This document shows, piece after piece, positions 48,201 through 60,934 of a stretch of DNA of 64,000 nt; the first letter of the stretch is position 1; each line of letters opens with the position of its first letter. Source of the stretch: Proteromonas lacertae (taxonomy: Eukaryota > Sar > Bigyra > Opalinata > Proteromonadidae); contig NGBS01000308.1 of assembly GCA_002245135.1 (NCBI GenBank), positions 62,001 through 126,000 of the forward strand, read 5' to 3'. The translations under genes and the position numbers were made by a program. The notes below the pieces were generated by a model. It was given only the letters and a program-made list of their open reading frames with translations. It was not told where the DNA came from and did not search any database.

Positions 48201-51200
48201 TCACACTTAATGTATTTCCACTTAAATTTTCACCTCCTAGTGTTAAAGCATTCAATACACTATATGTTCCTTGTAAATTTAAATCACTATTGATCTTTAT
48301 ATCATTTCCAGCACCATTACTACTTTGAATTGTACCAATATTTATTGTTCCACTACTAAGCTCTTTTATTCCACTTATATCTTTGCTTGTTAACTTCATA
48401 TTACCATCTATTGTTATTGTTCCACTACTACCTTTCATTTTATCGATGTTTAATATACCACCACTTATCTCATTCACATTTAATAAATTATATGTTCCTT
48501 GTAAATTTAAATCACTATTGATCTTTATATCATTTCCAGCACCATTACTACTTTGAATTGTACCAATATTTATTGTTCCACTACTAAGCTCTTTTATTCC
48601 ACTTATATCTTTGCTTGTTAACTTCATATTACCATCTATTGTTATTGTTCCACTACTACCTTTCATTTTATCGATGTTTAATATACCACCACTTATCTCA
48701 TTCACATTTAATAAATTATATGTTCCTTGTAAATTTAAATCACTATTGATCTTTATATCATTTCCAGCACCATTACTACTTTGAATTGTACCAATATTTA
48801 TTGTTCCACTACTAAGCTCTTTTATTCCACTTATATCTTTGCTTGTTAACTTCATATTACCATCTATTGTTATTGTTCCACTACTACCTTTCATTTTATC
48901 GATGTTTAATATACCACCACTTATCTCATTCACATTTAATAAATTATATGTTCCTTGTAAATTTAAATCACTATTGATCTTTATATCATTTCCAGCACCA
49001 TTACTACTTTGAATTGTACCAATATTTATTGTTCCACTACTAAGCTCTTTTATTCCACTTATATCTTTATTATCTACTTTTATATTATTCAATATATTGA
49101 TTGTACTACCACTTAATACTTTTATGTTATTCACACTCAATGTATTTCCACTTAAATTTTCACCTCCTAGTGTTAAAGCATTCAATACACTATATGTTCC
49201 TTGCAAATTTAAATCACTATTGATCTTTATATCATTTCCAGCACCATTACTACTTTGAATTGTACCAATATTTATTGTTCCACTACTAAGCTCTTTTATT
49301 CCACTTATATCTTTATTATCTACTTTTATATTATTCAATATATTGATTGTACTACCACTTAATACTTTTATGTTATTCACACTCAATGTATTTCCACTTA
49401 AATTTTCACCTCCTAGTGTTAAAGCATTCAATACACTATATGTTCCTTGTAAATTTAAATCACTATTGATCTTTATATCATTTCCAGCACCATTACTACT
49501 TTGAATTGTACCAATATTTATTGTTCCACTACTAAGCTCTTTTATTCCACTTATATCTTTATTATCTACTTTTATATTATTCAATATATTGATTGTACTA
49601 CCACTTAATACTTTTATGTTATTCACACTCAATGTATTTCCACTTAAATTTTCACCTCCTAGTGTTAAAGCATTCAATACACTATATGTTCCTTGTAAAT
49701 TTAAATCACTATTGATCTTTATATCATTTCCAGCACCATTACTACTTTGAATTGTACCAATATTTATTGTTCCACTACTAAGCTCTTTTATTCCACTTAT
49801 ATCTTTGCTTGTTAACTTCATATTACCATCTATTGTTATTGTTCCACTACTACCTTTCATTTTATCGATGTTTAATATACCACCACTTATCTCATTCACA
49901 TTTAATAAATTATATGTTCCTTGTAAATTTAAATCACTATTGATCTTTATATCATTTCCAGCACCATTACTACTTTGAATTGTACCAATATTTATTGTTC
50001 CACTACTAAGCTCTTTTATTCCACTTATATCTTTATTATCTACTTTTATATTATTCAATATATTGATTGTACTACCACTTAATACTTTTATGTTATTCAC
50101 ACTCAATGTATTTCCACTTAAATTTTCACCTCCTAGTGTTAAAGCATTCAATACACTATATGTTCCTTGCAAATTTAAATCACTATTGATCTTTATATCA
50201 TTTCCAGCACCATTACTACTTTGAATTGTACCAATATTTATTGTTCCACTACTAAGCTCTTTTATTCCACTTATATCTTTATTATCTACTTTTATATTAT
50301 TCAATATATTGATTGTACTACCACTTAATACTTTTATGTTATTCACACTCAATGTATTTCCACTTAAATTTTCACCTCCTAGTGTTAAAGCATTCAATAC
50401 ACTATATGTTCCTTGTAAATTTAAATCACTATTGATCTTTATATCATTTCCAGCACCATTACTACTTTGAATTGTACCAATATTTATTGTTCCACTACTA
50501 AGCTCTTTTATTCCACTTATATCTTTGCTTGTTAACTTCATATTACCATCTATTGTTATTGTTCCACTACTACCTTTCATTTTATCGATGTTTAATATAC
50601 CACCACTTATCTCATTCACATTTAATAAATTATATGTTCCTTGTAAATTTAAATCACTATTGATCTTTATATCATTTCCAGCACCATTACTACTTTGAAT
50701 TGTACCAATATTTATTGTTCCACTACTAAGCTCTTTTATTCCACTTATATCTTTGCTTGTTAACTTCATATTACCATCTATTGTTATTGTTCCACTACTA
50801 CCTTTCATTTTATCGATGTTTAATATACCACCACTTATCTCATTCACATTTAATAAATTATATGTTCCTTGTAAATTTAAATCACTATTGATCTTTATAT
50901 CATTTCCAGCACCATTACTACTTTGAATTGTACCAATATTTATTGTTCCACTACTAAGCTCTTTTATTCCACTTATATCTTTGCTTGTTAGCTTCATATT
51001 ACCATCTATTGTTATTGTTCCACTACTACCTTTCATTTTATCGATGTTTAATATACCACCACTTATCTCATTCACATTTAATAAATTATATGTTCCTTGT
51101 AAATTTAAATCACTATTGATCTTTATATCATTTCCAGCACCATTACTACTTTGAATTGTACCAATATTTATTGTTCCACTACTAAGCTCTTTTATTCCAC

Positions 51201-54200
51201 TTATATCTTTGCTTGTTAGCTTCATATTACCATCTATTGTTATTGTTCCACTACTACCTTTCATTTTATCGATGTTTAATATACCACCACTTATCTCATT
51301 CACATTTAATAAATTATATGTTCCTTGTAAATTTAAATCACTATTGATCTTTATATCATTTCCAGCACCATTACTACTTTGAATTGTACCAATATTTATT
51401 GTTCCACTACTAAGCTCTTTTATTCCACTTATATCTTTGCTTGTTAACTTCATATTACCATCTATTGTTATTGTTCCACTACTACCTTTCATTTTATCGA
51501 TGTTTAATATACCACCACTTATCTCATTCACATTTAATAAATTATATGTTCCTTGTAAATTTAAATCACTATTGATCTTTATATCATTTCCAGCACCATT
51601 ACTACTTTGAATTGTACCAATATTTATTGTTCCACTACTAAGCTCTTTTATTCCACTTATATCTTTATTATCTACTTTTATATTATTCAATATATTGATT
51701 GTACTACCACTTAATACTTTTATGTTATTCACACTCAATGTATTTCCACTTAAATTTTCACCTCCTAGTGTTAAAGCATTCAATACACTATATGTTCCTT
51801 GCAAATTTAAATCACTATTGATCTTTATATCATTTCCAGCACCATTACTACTTTGAATTGTACCAATATTTATTGTTCCACTACTAAGCTCTTTTATTCC
51901 ACTTATATCTTTATTATCTACTTTTATATTATTCAATATATTGATTGTACTACCACTTAATACCTGTATGTTATTTATTTTCAATGTTGATCCTTCTAAT
52001 ATATTAGCAGCAAATGATTTCAAATTCAGAATACTGTAAGTTCCTTGAAAATCCAAATCACTTGATATATTTATTGTACCACTATTACCATCCATTTCGT
52101 TAATAACAATTTTACCACTACTTAGTATATCGTTACCATTCATATTGATATTATTCTTTATAGATATTACACTATCTGCTGCATTACTTTCAATTTGTGG
52201 TAATTTTACTGAATGTATTATATTGATTGTTCCTGCTGTTGCTTCTTTTACTTTATCAATATTATGACTATCTTGTAGATCTAAATTGCTATTTATCATT
52301 ATTGTTGAAGTTGGACTATTTAATGTACCAACATTGATTTTTCCTGAGCTTAATTCTTTTACATCTTTTATATCATTTTGTTTCATATCTAAATCACTTT
52401 TAATAGTAATTGGTTGATTGGCTGTTGGATTATCAACTGATGTAACATGTAACCAATTACCAATGTTAATTGTACCTGAACTTAATTCATTAACATTTGA
52501 AACATCTTTACTATTCATATTTATATCACTTTCAATTGAAATTTCATCATTTCCATTACTTATGGTTTTAATATTTAGAGTTAAACCACTTATTTCACTT
52601 ACATCAGATATTTTATTACCTTTCATACTTATATCACTGTGTATATTTATTGAATTACCACTTAATACCTTCAAATTGTTAATATTCAATGTAGTTCCAG
52701 ATAAATCTTTAGCTTTAAAGTTCTTTATATTAACAATATCATGATCCAACATATCTAAATTACTGTTTATCATAATAGTTCCAATTGAACCAATATTACT
52801 TTGAATTGTACCAACATTCATTGTAGAACCATTCATTTCATTTATTCCAACTATATTTTTACTTTTCATATCAACATCACTAATTATTGAAATTGTTCCA
52901 CTTATTCCACTACTACTCTCAATTGTTCCAATATTAATTGTTCCACTACTCATTTTATTTATTCCTTTTATATCTTTACCATTTAAATTCATATTATCAC
53001 TTATAACTATATCAGTTCCACCATTACTCACTTCAGGAACGTGTAATACTTTGCCAATATTAATCGTACTTGCATCTAATACATTCACACCAATTATATC
53101 ATTATTATTATTCATATTAATATCAACATTTATAGTGACTGTTCCACCATTTTTGTCATTTATTGATTGTAAATTATAGATGGATGTTCCATCTATTTCT
53201 AAGTTATTATCTACAGATATTTTCTTTACTTTTAATTCATTGTTTTCATATTTGAATGTATTATCAAATGAGACTTTTCCATCTTCATTTAAATAAGCAA
53301 CATTGTTCTTATTTTCTATTGGATAATGTAATCCGTTGGTTGTGTCTTTATCATAAGTGATATTGGGATTAATTACAGTTGGCTTGACAATGCTTGAGTT
53401 TAAGATGGATGTACCATTTGCAAATGTCATATTACCATATATATAACTTTTATCTATATTAACTGTATTTTGAACATTTCCACTAGTTAAGGTTAAATTT
53501 CCTATTCCATCTGTAGTTTTTATTGTTGTATTTTCTAATGTAATATTACTGATTCTGGTACTATTAGATATTGTCACATTACAAATTTTTGTTTCATAAA
53601 AAATATCCGTTACATTTAATTGACCAACCGTTATATTAGAAATTAAGTGTTTGTTTATATCAGGATTGTATTTATATTGAAATGTTGCATTAGTTAAATC
53701 GATAGTATTGTTTACTACTAAATTTGGTGTTTTTATCTCTCCATTACCTATTTTTATCTCATCATCTGTTGTATTTCCTACTGTAACATCATGAGCATTG
53801 ATATTACCATTATTTATAGTTACTACTTTATCTGAAGCTGCTCCAATGGATAAATTACCACCAATATTAGTATTTTCATTTACAACCATGTTATCAGATG
53901 TCATCTTCTTTGTATGCAAATAAACATTATTGTTATTATCAATTCCAATATGATAATTAGGCGATTTTTTTGTTTCCTTACTATTTGATAAATGACGGAT
54001 ATTGGATGATTTTGAAGATGATTTATGTTGTTTAGATGACAATGATGATGATAATGACGATGTATTCTTTACCTCATAATCTCTAAGATTATAAGCTTCG
54101 TTTTTACTAGATGATTTAATAGATTCACTGAATATTGGAATTGTACCACTATCATTGGAATCATTTTCATAAAATTGAGTTTCAGAACCTTTATAGACTC

Positions 54201-54656
54201 TTAAACTGTTTAAACTAAGCATTGAAGCAGATATGGTAATGTTGTAATAGTATCTCATATAACTGTAAACAAATGCCCACACGATGAATGTGTATAAAAG
54301 ACAAATAAATAGGACGATAGCAGCTACTGATTGTAAAAAACAAGAATTATACTAAATTTTAAGCACTCTTTACAATGATGTTTCTTATAAGATAAATCTA
54401 CAGGTTTTAAAAACTGTCTATCCATCTTTTCTACAGCTTCTGAATATGGAACTACAGGAGTATAGTCTTTATCTATAAACTCAGGAGCAACACTATGAAC
54501 AACATTGGGTCTTACTGATAAATATCTGCCATGAGAATTATGTTCTTTGACAGTTTTGATAGAATTAGGAACTAGTCATAATTAAAAAATTAATATACCT
54601 CTAGCTATTGGAGGGGGAGCTTTTGGAGAAGGATAAGCCCATTTTTCTGAAGACAT
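42237..54656 (-). CDS. Giant type II membrane repeat protein (B), ~4121 aa
   Basis: Three exons (introns 54572-54598 and 54327-54352). The cytosolic N-terminus is Pro-rich and ends LKPVDLSYKKHHCK, then a membrane span (about residues 94-115) and a huge ectodomain. Residues of about 880-3136 are 29 near-identical units of two kinds, 76 and 82 residues, sharing the half KDISGIKELSSGTINIG. Next come AGTLKMGG/AGTLNLG repeats and a last array of 25-residue repeats (AGTLTLGSSTLKEKEINIG). The end shares a domain with gene A (GAIYLDG ... ICLNNQW ... SSSP). One surplus T at 43353-43358 (six T where sister repeats have five) breaks the frame 370 codons before the end. Without it the model is exactly 4122 codons. 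Surface fibre or adhesin is inferred. Confidence 0.82.
42430..43545 (-). repeat. 75-nt tandem repeats in the C-terminal part of B
   Basis: About fifteen units of 75 bp, in two alternating kinds (25 residues each), encoding AGTLTLGSSTLKEKEINIG... and AGKLTLANTILSDKSLDLK.... Some steps are 150 bp (for instance marker words at 42901, 43051 and 43201), one is 225. Copies differ by only a few bases. Confidence 0.88.
44160..45185 (-). repeat. AGTLNMG-type repeats with a ~300-bp duplication
   Basis: Short Gly/Thr-rich units encoding SAGTLNMGNDGKISTGTIEIG and similar. Two long blocks (about 44320-44580 and 44925-45190) are almost identical to each other, so a chunk was duplicated here more recently than the units themselves. 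Confidence 0.8.
45190..51965 (-). repeat. 29-unit tandem array, periods 228 and 246 bp
   Basis: Two unit types, X (246 bp, begins SVLNALTLGGEN) and Y (228 bp, begins NLLNVNEISGG), share an identical 120-bp half. From N- to C-terminus the order is X, 5Y, 2X, Y, 3X, 3Y, X, 4Y, X, 4Y, X, 2Y, X. Differences between copies are a few silent bases (for example TTAGC/TTAAC, TGT/TGC, CTT/CTC). Confidence 0.92.
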
Positions 54657-55112
54657 GATGAAAGAAAAAAAAATTCAAAAACTCAACTGATAGTTAATGA
54701 AAAATATAATTTCATACCCCTAAAAATGAAAATGTGTAGAATTTGTCTATAACACTTTTAATTCTTTCAGAAATGCTCATATGAGAGTAATTCATGATTC
54801 TATATAGACAAATGAATTTAATTTTATTGTTATGTGTTTATGTTTTCTATTTATACTTGAGAATGACAAAACAATCTTTAAATTGCTTCTTTTCTTTTTG
54901 TGATAATCGAAATAACAAAGTGGAGTAGCTATATTGGTGTAATTGACATTTTTGTCACATTGAAATTAGCATAATATAAAGCACTGCAATAGGTTACATA
55001 TCAATCAAACATCATATTAATTAGAAATAAGTTGTACATAAATAAATGAAAAAAACTGTTTGATTATTGTTTGAGATTTCATTTTGATTTTTTTAATTTT
55101 AATCAGCTTATA
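54657..55112. other. Divergent promoter region, no gene seen
   Basis: 456 bp between the start codons of gene B and the BTB gene, which point away from each other. Very A+T-rich, with homopolymer runs. No coding or RNA feature found. Confidence 0.4.
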
Positions 55113-57261
55113 ATGATCATATCAAAATATTTCCCCCAAAATGGGTATGAAATACCATTCTATTTCCTTTTTAGACTATTAATGGATATAGTTTCGAAAG
55201 GTTATCATGATATGAAAATAGAACTAAATAATGGAGATGTAATTTACTCTGTTAAGTTAATTCTATGTTATTCTAATGAAAATTTCAAGGATATCATAGA
55301 AGGTAATGAATGTAGTGATGATATATATATAAAGGAGGATATTAATAGAGAATCTGTGATGTTATTACTTCAATATTATGGTGGTGGTAAAATTGAAATA
55401 AATGATGACAATGTGAAGAATTTAATGTTGTTATGTTTGATTTATAAAGAAAATACCTTGTTAACTGAATTGAAAAACTATTGTATTAATCATTTAAATG
55501 AAGATATAATAAAATACTTATTAAATCATATCGAAATAATGGATGTAGAAATACTGAAAGATTTAAAATCTAGTTGTGATGTATATGTCAAAGATATAGG
55601 GTTTTTACTATTAGAAGATGCAAATCAACTAGCTATTGGTGGATTAAAATATATTCTATCAACAGAAAATCTATCAATCAAAAATGAAAATCAAATATTG
55701 AATGGTTTATTGAGTTATTATAAAACAAATAAAAATGAAATTGAAAGTATACAATCTTTATTTTCTAATTAAATAGATGATGAAGAGAAGAAAGAGTCTT
55801 TTTATAGTCTTATGAAGTATATTAATTGGGATAAAATAAATGTAAAGACAATCAATCCAGAAGATCTTTCGTTAGTTGATAAATTTGAAGATTCAATTAC
55901 AGAAAGTTTAACAGAAGCAATTCAGAGAAATTATATATTAATTCCAGATATTAAAAACCGCAAATTAGATAGAATAGTAAATAATGTTTATAAATCAATA
56001 ATACTTCATGAAGAATACTCATCTAATTGTTTAAATGATATTGAGAATGAAAATTTGAATGAAGATTTGAGAATGTTATTTTCCTCAAATGATATAAGAA
56101 TAATCAAAGTGACAATATATGTAATTATTGACTATAATATAAATTATGAAATTGAAAAGGATTTGAAAAATAAATTGCTCAAAGATTTGATTAGAGATTA
56201 TAAAGAATTAAAGTCAAAAGAAGATGAAAGAGCAATAACTGTAAAATGTATCTCCTATTTCATAAACTGTATTAATTCATCATTTAATGTTCTATCATAG
56301 ATGAATCTTTGAAAAAGATGTATGATAAGTGTGGATATAATATACTATTGAAGTTATTAAATGTAAATACAATATCAAATGATAAATCTGAAACAATAAC
56401 ACAATTCATAAAAGATGCTGGTTTATTAAACAATGAAAAAGTACTTCACAAGTTTAAATCAAATGTAAAGAAAGGTGAAATTAAGAAAAAGATGGTTAAA
56501 AGAATGACTTATTTTAGATATGATAAGAACAAATACATATTTCATGTTAATGAAGAGGTTTATATTCCATGTGAAACTGATGGTGAATCATGTTGTTTTT
56601 CAATCTATCCAAGTATGTAAATATATTCTATTATTTAATGATTTAGTATTACCTTCTGGATTGTATATTGATGAAAAAACAGGAGAAATTAGTGGTAAAG
56701 CATTGAAAACAAGTGAAAGAAAAACATATGAAATAACATGTAAAGCTGCAGATGTTGAAATGATGTTTTCAGTTGTTTTATCAATTACAACTTATCAATT
56801 TTTAACCAATAAGAATAGCACAGTTGGAGGATTATCTATAATCAATGAAGGGAAAAAGCTGTTGTGTGTTGGTAATAAAGGATATAATTTCATTAATCTG
56901 AAACTCGTAAATAGAATATATCGAATTAAATTCAAAGTATCATTCAAATTTACTGCTTATTTCAAGTATTGGTGTTTCAACAAAGATGGATTTATCCTCC
57001 AAAAATGATCAAACATATTCTATTGATTTATATAACTCTGAATCTAGATTATTTGGTAAGAATAAAGTGAAGAACCCACATTACATCACTAATAAAGGAG
57101 ATGAATATGAATTTATATATAAGATGGATAAAATGACAATATCAGTAAGACAAAATGGAGGAGAAGAGATTGAAATATTTAAAGATTTACCATCTCCACT
57201 ATATCCTTATGTTAGTTTAAATGAAAAAGGAAGTGGAATTGAAATAGGTAAACACTTGTAA
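55113..57261 (+). CDS. BTB-He_PIG-SPRY-like protein, 673 aa
   Basis: Five exons (introns 55145-55174, 55747-55776, 56269-56300, 56613-56646). The first 130 residues are BTB-like: GDVIYSVKLILCYSNENF, MLLLQYYGGGKIEI, NVKNLMLLCLIY. An alpha-helical middle of about 300 residues is unnamed. Then ILPSGLYIDEKTGEISG is one He_PIG repeat, normally extracellular, and the C-terminus is SPRY/B30.2-like (AYFK, IGVSTKMDLSS, EYEFIYKMDKMTISV). No signal peptide. Coding is broken once at about 56967 by a surplus T between AYFK and IGVS; with it removed the CDS is exactly 674 codons. BTB proteins often serve cullin-3 ubiquitin ligases, with the C-terminal domains reading substrate. Confidence 0.7.
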
Positions 57262-57348
57262 TTGAATAATTTTACTGTTTTTGTTATTTTTGGTTGAAAA
57301 ATTAAAAAGAGAAACAATAAAAACAACATATCTATATATAGAATTATA

Positions 57349-60300
57349 TTAATAAAAGTTAATTTCACAATTATTCAATATTGTCTTAACTTCATCAACT
57401 GTAGTATTAATTGGATTATTTACTAAACTCAGTTTCTTCAGTTTAGGCAATAAAGGCAATGATATTTTCAATACATCAACACTTTCATCAGTCAAACCAT
57501 TATCTAATAAAAAAGAAATAAAAACTATAAAATATACTATTCAAATATAATTCCTCCAAATTATTGGTATAACGGAAAGAATCTACAAAGAATTGTACTC
57601 CTATTGGTCCCATTGCCGTTGAACCAATCGCTAATATCTTCAAGCCTGCCAAGCCTTTCAAACCATCACACAATAATCTCACTCCTTTTTCACATATTTT
57701 ATTCCCCCAAATCGATAATCTCGTCAATTCTGTAGTGACTTTCAATCCTTCATTCAACCACTTTATAGATTCCAGCATTTAATTGTGTTCTACTTATTCC
57801 TAAATCTTTTAGTTTTGGTAAATACTTCAATCCATTACTTAACCACATCATCCCTGTATCTCCTATATTATTACCATCTAAAGATAGCTTTTGCATATCA
57901 GGACAATATCTTAAGCTATTACCTAAAAATTTAATACCTTCTTCATTGATTTGATTATTTCCAATCTCAAAATCTTGCAATTTATTTAACATTTGTAGCC
58001 TATCGCATAATCTTTCAAATCCAATATCACTTATCTTGTTTCCATATAAATATAACACTTCTAATTCCTTTGTAAATTGTAAACCTTCACTTAAGAACTT
58101 TAAACCTGCATTTCCTATGAGATTTTCATATAATGTCAATTTCTTTAATTTCTTCATGGATCTTAGTGATTTAACGAAGAATTTCATTCCATTATCTGCG
58201 ATGTGATTTGTACCTAATTCTAAGTCCTCTAAATCATGTAACGCACTTAATCCTAAACATAAATAATTCATTCCTATATCACCAATTTCGTTACCCCATA
58301 AATGTAACGTATTTAATTTTGGTAATGTAATCAGTGCATCACTTAGCCATTTTGCTCCATCATCTCCAATATGATTTCCATCTAAAGTTAACACTCTTAA
58401 ATTACTCATTACACTCATAAATATACTTATATACTGAATTCCAACATCACCAATATTGTTCCCTATATATAAAAACATAAATAAAATAGTAAAACGGATA
58501 GAAAAGTGAATATAAAAGTGAATATATATACTTGATATTTGAAGATCAATCAAATTCGGCAAACACTTCAAACCTGTACATAGTAACTTTAATCCATTAT
58601 CACCTATCTTATTACCATATAAATACAATATTTCCAATTCATTTGTATATTGTAAACCATCACTTAAAAATCTCATTCCCTCTTCTTTAATCTGATTTCC
58701 ATCTAATGATAGTTTATTCAAATGAATTAAATGTTTCATGGCGTTAGATAAATACTGAACTCCTGCATCTGTTATATCATTATCGCCAATTTCTAAGTCT
58801 TTTAAATTCTGCAAATTGATTAATCCTTCTGACAATAACTTTACACCAGAATCTCCTAAATTATTCTCAAATAACCACAAAGTGTCAATGGATTTAGTAT
58901 ACATAAAACCATCGCATATTACTTTCATTCCTGTTGCTTGTAATTGATTTCCTCCAATTGTTAGACGTAATAATTTGCTTGAATTTTTCATACACTTATC
59001 AAATGAGATTATATCATTATCTCCAATATTGTTATTTCCTAATTCCAATTCTTTTAATTGATTTAATATACTGATTTTGTCTAATAATGTGTTTAAACCA
59101 TATTCATTTATTGATACATCAAATACTCGTAGAATTTCTAATCGATTAACTAAATTGTATGTTATTACATAAAAAACTAATTCCTTCATTTCCTATAGGA
59201 TTTGAACCAATTCCAAGCTCAATTAGATTCGGTATAAATTGTAAAGAATTAGATAGATAAGTCATTCCAATAGATGTTATATGATTTACACCAACATTTA
59301 AAACACTTTAAATGTCTCATATATGACATATTATCACATAAATACTTCATTCCTTCATTACCTATATTGTTATTATATAAATATAATGTCTCTAAATCAC
59401 CTAAGAATTTCATTGATGATGAAAATATCTTCATTCCTTTATAAGTCAAATTATTCTGTGCTAAATTCAAATCTCTTAATCGATATAATCTTATAATTAT
59501 ATTACTCAAATATTCTATTCCTTCATCACCAATAGCGTTATTATTTAAATATAAAACCACTACATTTGGGATATACTTTAATAATGAACTTATTTCCTTG
59601 CAATTCTTGATTGGATATCACCATATTTTGACAGTCTATTGTACCTAATGAAGTTCCTTTCATTACTTTGTAATGAATCATATCCACAGGATTATTCAAT
59701 TGATTTTTTCAATATATCCGCTAAACTAATTTCCATATTCAAACATACATTAATTAATAACTTATATAATTTTGGTGAATAAGTATTGTTAAATCCATGT
59801 ATTATTTGATACAATAATACTACATCAGTTAATACATTTTGTACAACTTTGTCAGTTACAATTTCTTCGTTACTCATTGCATTGATTTCTTCGTATGTGT
59901 AACGGACGACTGGTAAAGGATCTATTTGTGCATTGTCTCTAATTCGCTGTAATTCGCTGATAATTTCATCAATATTTAATCTTTCTTTTTGATCTATTAC
60001 TAGTAATTTCTTGAGTAATTGATTGAGTTGATCACTGAACACACTTTCTAAGTCTGGATAATTAGCTGATGTGATTGATAACTGAACATCTAATAAAGAT
60101 TTACCATTGAATGTGTTTTTTCCACTTAGAATGTAGTACATTACACAACCATAACTCCAAATATCAGTTTTTATATCAATTTCTTCATTCTTTAACATTT
60201 CGGGTGACATGTACTGATATGTTGAAATTGCGATTGAAGGAAGTGAACTTGGTGCCAATAAATCATTCTTACAGTAATCACTTACTATTGCATTACCTTC

Positions 60301-60780
60301 TGAATCTAATAATACATTGGATGGCTTTAAATCACCGTGATAAATGTTTAATTTATGTATTGATTGAATTCCATCCGCTATGCTGCTTAATAAACTATAT
60401 GTTCTAAATTCTGCAACTGTATCTTTTGTGTCAATAGCTATGATATTAGAAGGATATTCTGACATTGTCACTACTATAGTGTTTTTCACAGCAGCTGTTG
60501 CATGGTAATGGATTATATGTGCGTTGTCTTGAGAACTGACCTTTGTTACTTTCTCTAAAAACTTTTGAATCACTCCTTCTTCTATTTTATCAGCTTTCAT
60601 CATTTTTACTATTTCTTGTTCCTTAGTACTCTTATTTTTAACTAAATACAAATTACCATCTGCACTACCACTTAACTCTCTGATAATCTAAACGAATTAT
60701 AATTCATATAACAATACTTGATAGTTCAATGATGGATCTAACCCGCTTAGCAAAGAAGCATTTGAAGCACCTGCACCCAT
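57349..60780 (-). CDS. Myristoylation-motif kinase-LRR protein, frameshifted
   Basis: Start MGAGASN fits N-myristoylation. Introns at 60688-60717, 58463-58531 and 57504-57537. Residues of about 22-300 are a protein kinase fold with HGDLKPSN (the Asp kept, Arg replaced by Gly) and SDYC in place of DFG, so activity is doubtful. After it come about 25 RNase-inhibitor-type LRRs of 28 residues (LxxLxLxxNxIGDxGxxxL). The frame breaks five times, near 57772, 59165, 59298, 59598 and 59706. Each is cured by deleting one base, after which the CDS is 1098 codons. The same repeat type occurs in the 4911 gene. Either a decaying gene or a region with sequencing indels. Confidence 0.72.
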
Positions 60781-60934
60781 TGTATTTAGCTAGATATTTC
60801 AAGAAACGTTATAACGAATAAATCAAATTAATACAAGTATTATATTGTATTCTTATGTATTTTGCTGAAAAGTTTATAAAAACAAACAGTATTATATACA
60901 AAACCAAAACAATCATTTAATAAAGTGAAATATC

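Noticed and set aside
45190-51965. Regular repeats that could suggest a CRISPR-like or satellite array
   Set aside because: Units are in-frame coding of 228/246 bp with no unique spacers, in an intron-containing eukaryotic gene.
59160-59190. A 19-nt intron (GTAATA..TTTAG) in the kinase-LRR gene
   Set aside because: Splicing it would leave one LRR about three residues short, while a one-base deletion gives a repeat about three long; I kept the indel reading because four similar ones occur nearby, but this one is not settled.
59590-59625. A 16-nt GT-AG intron to explain one LRR frame change
   Set aside because: It is shorter than any other intron here, and a surplus A nearby restores the full 28-residue repeat better.
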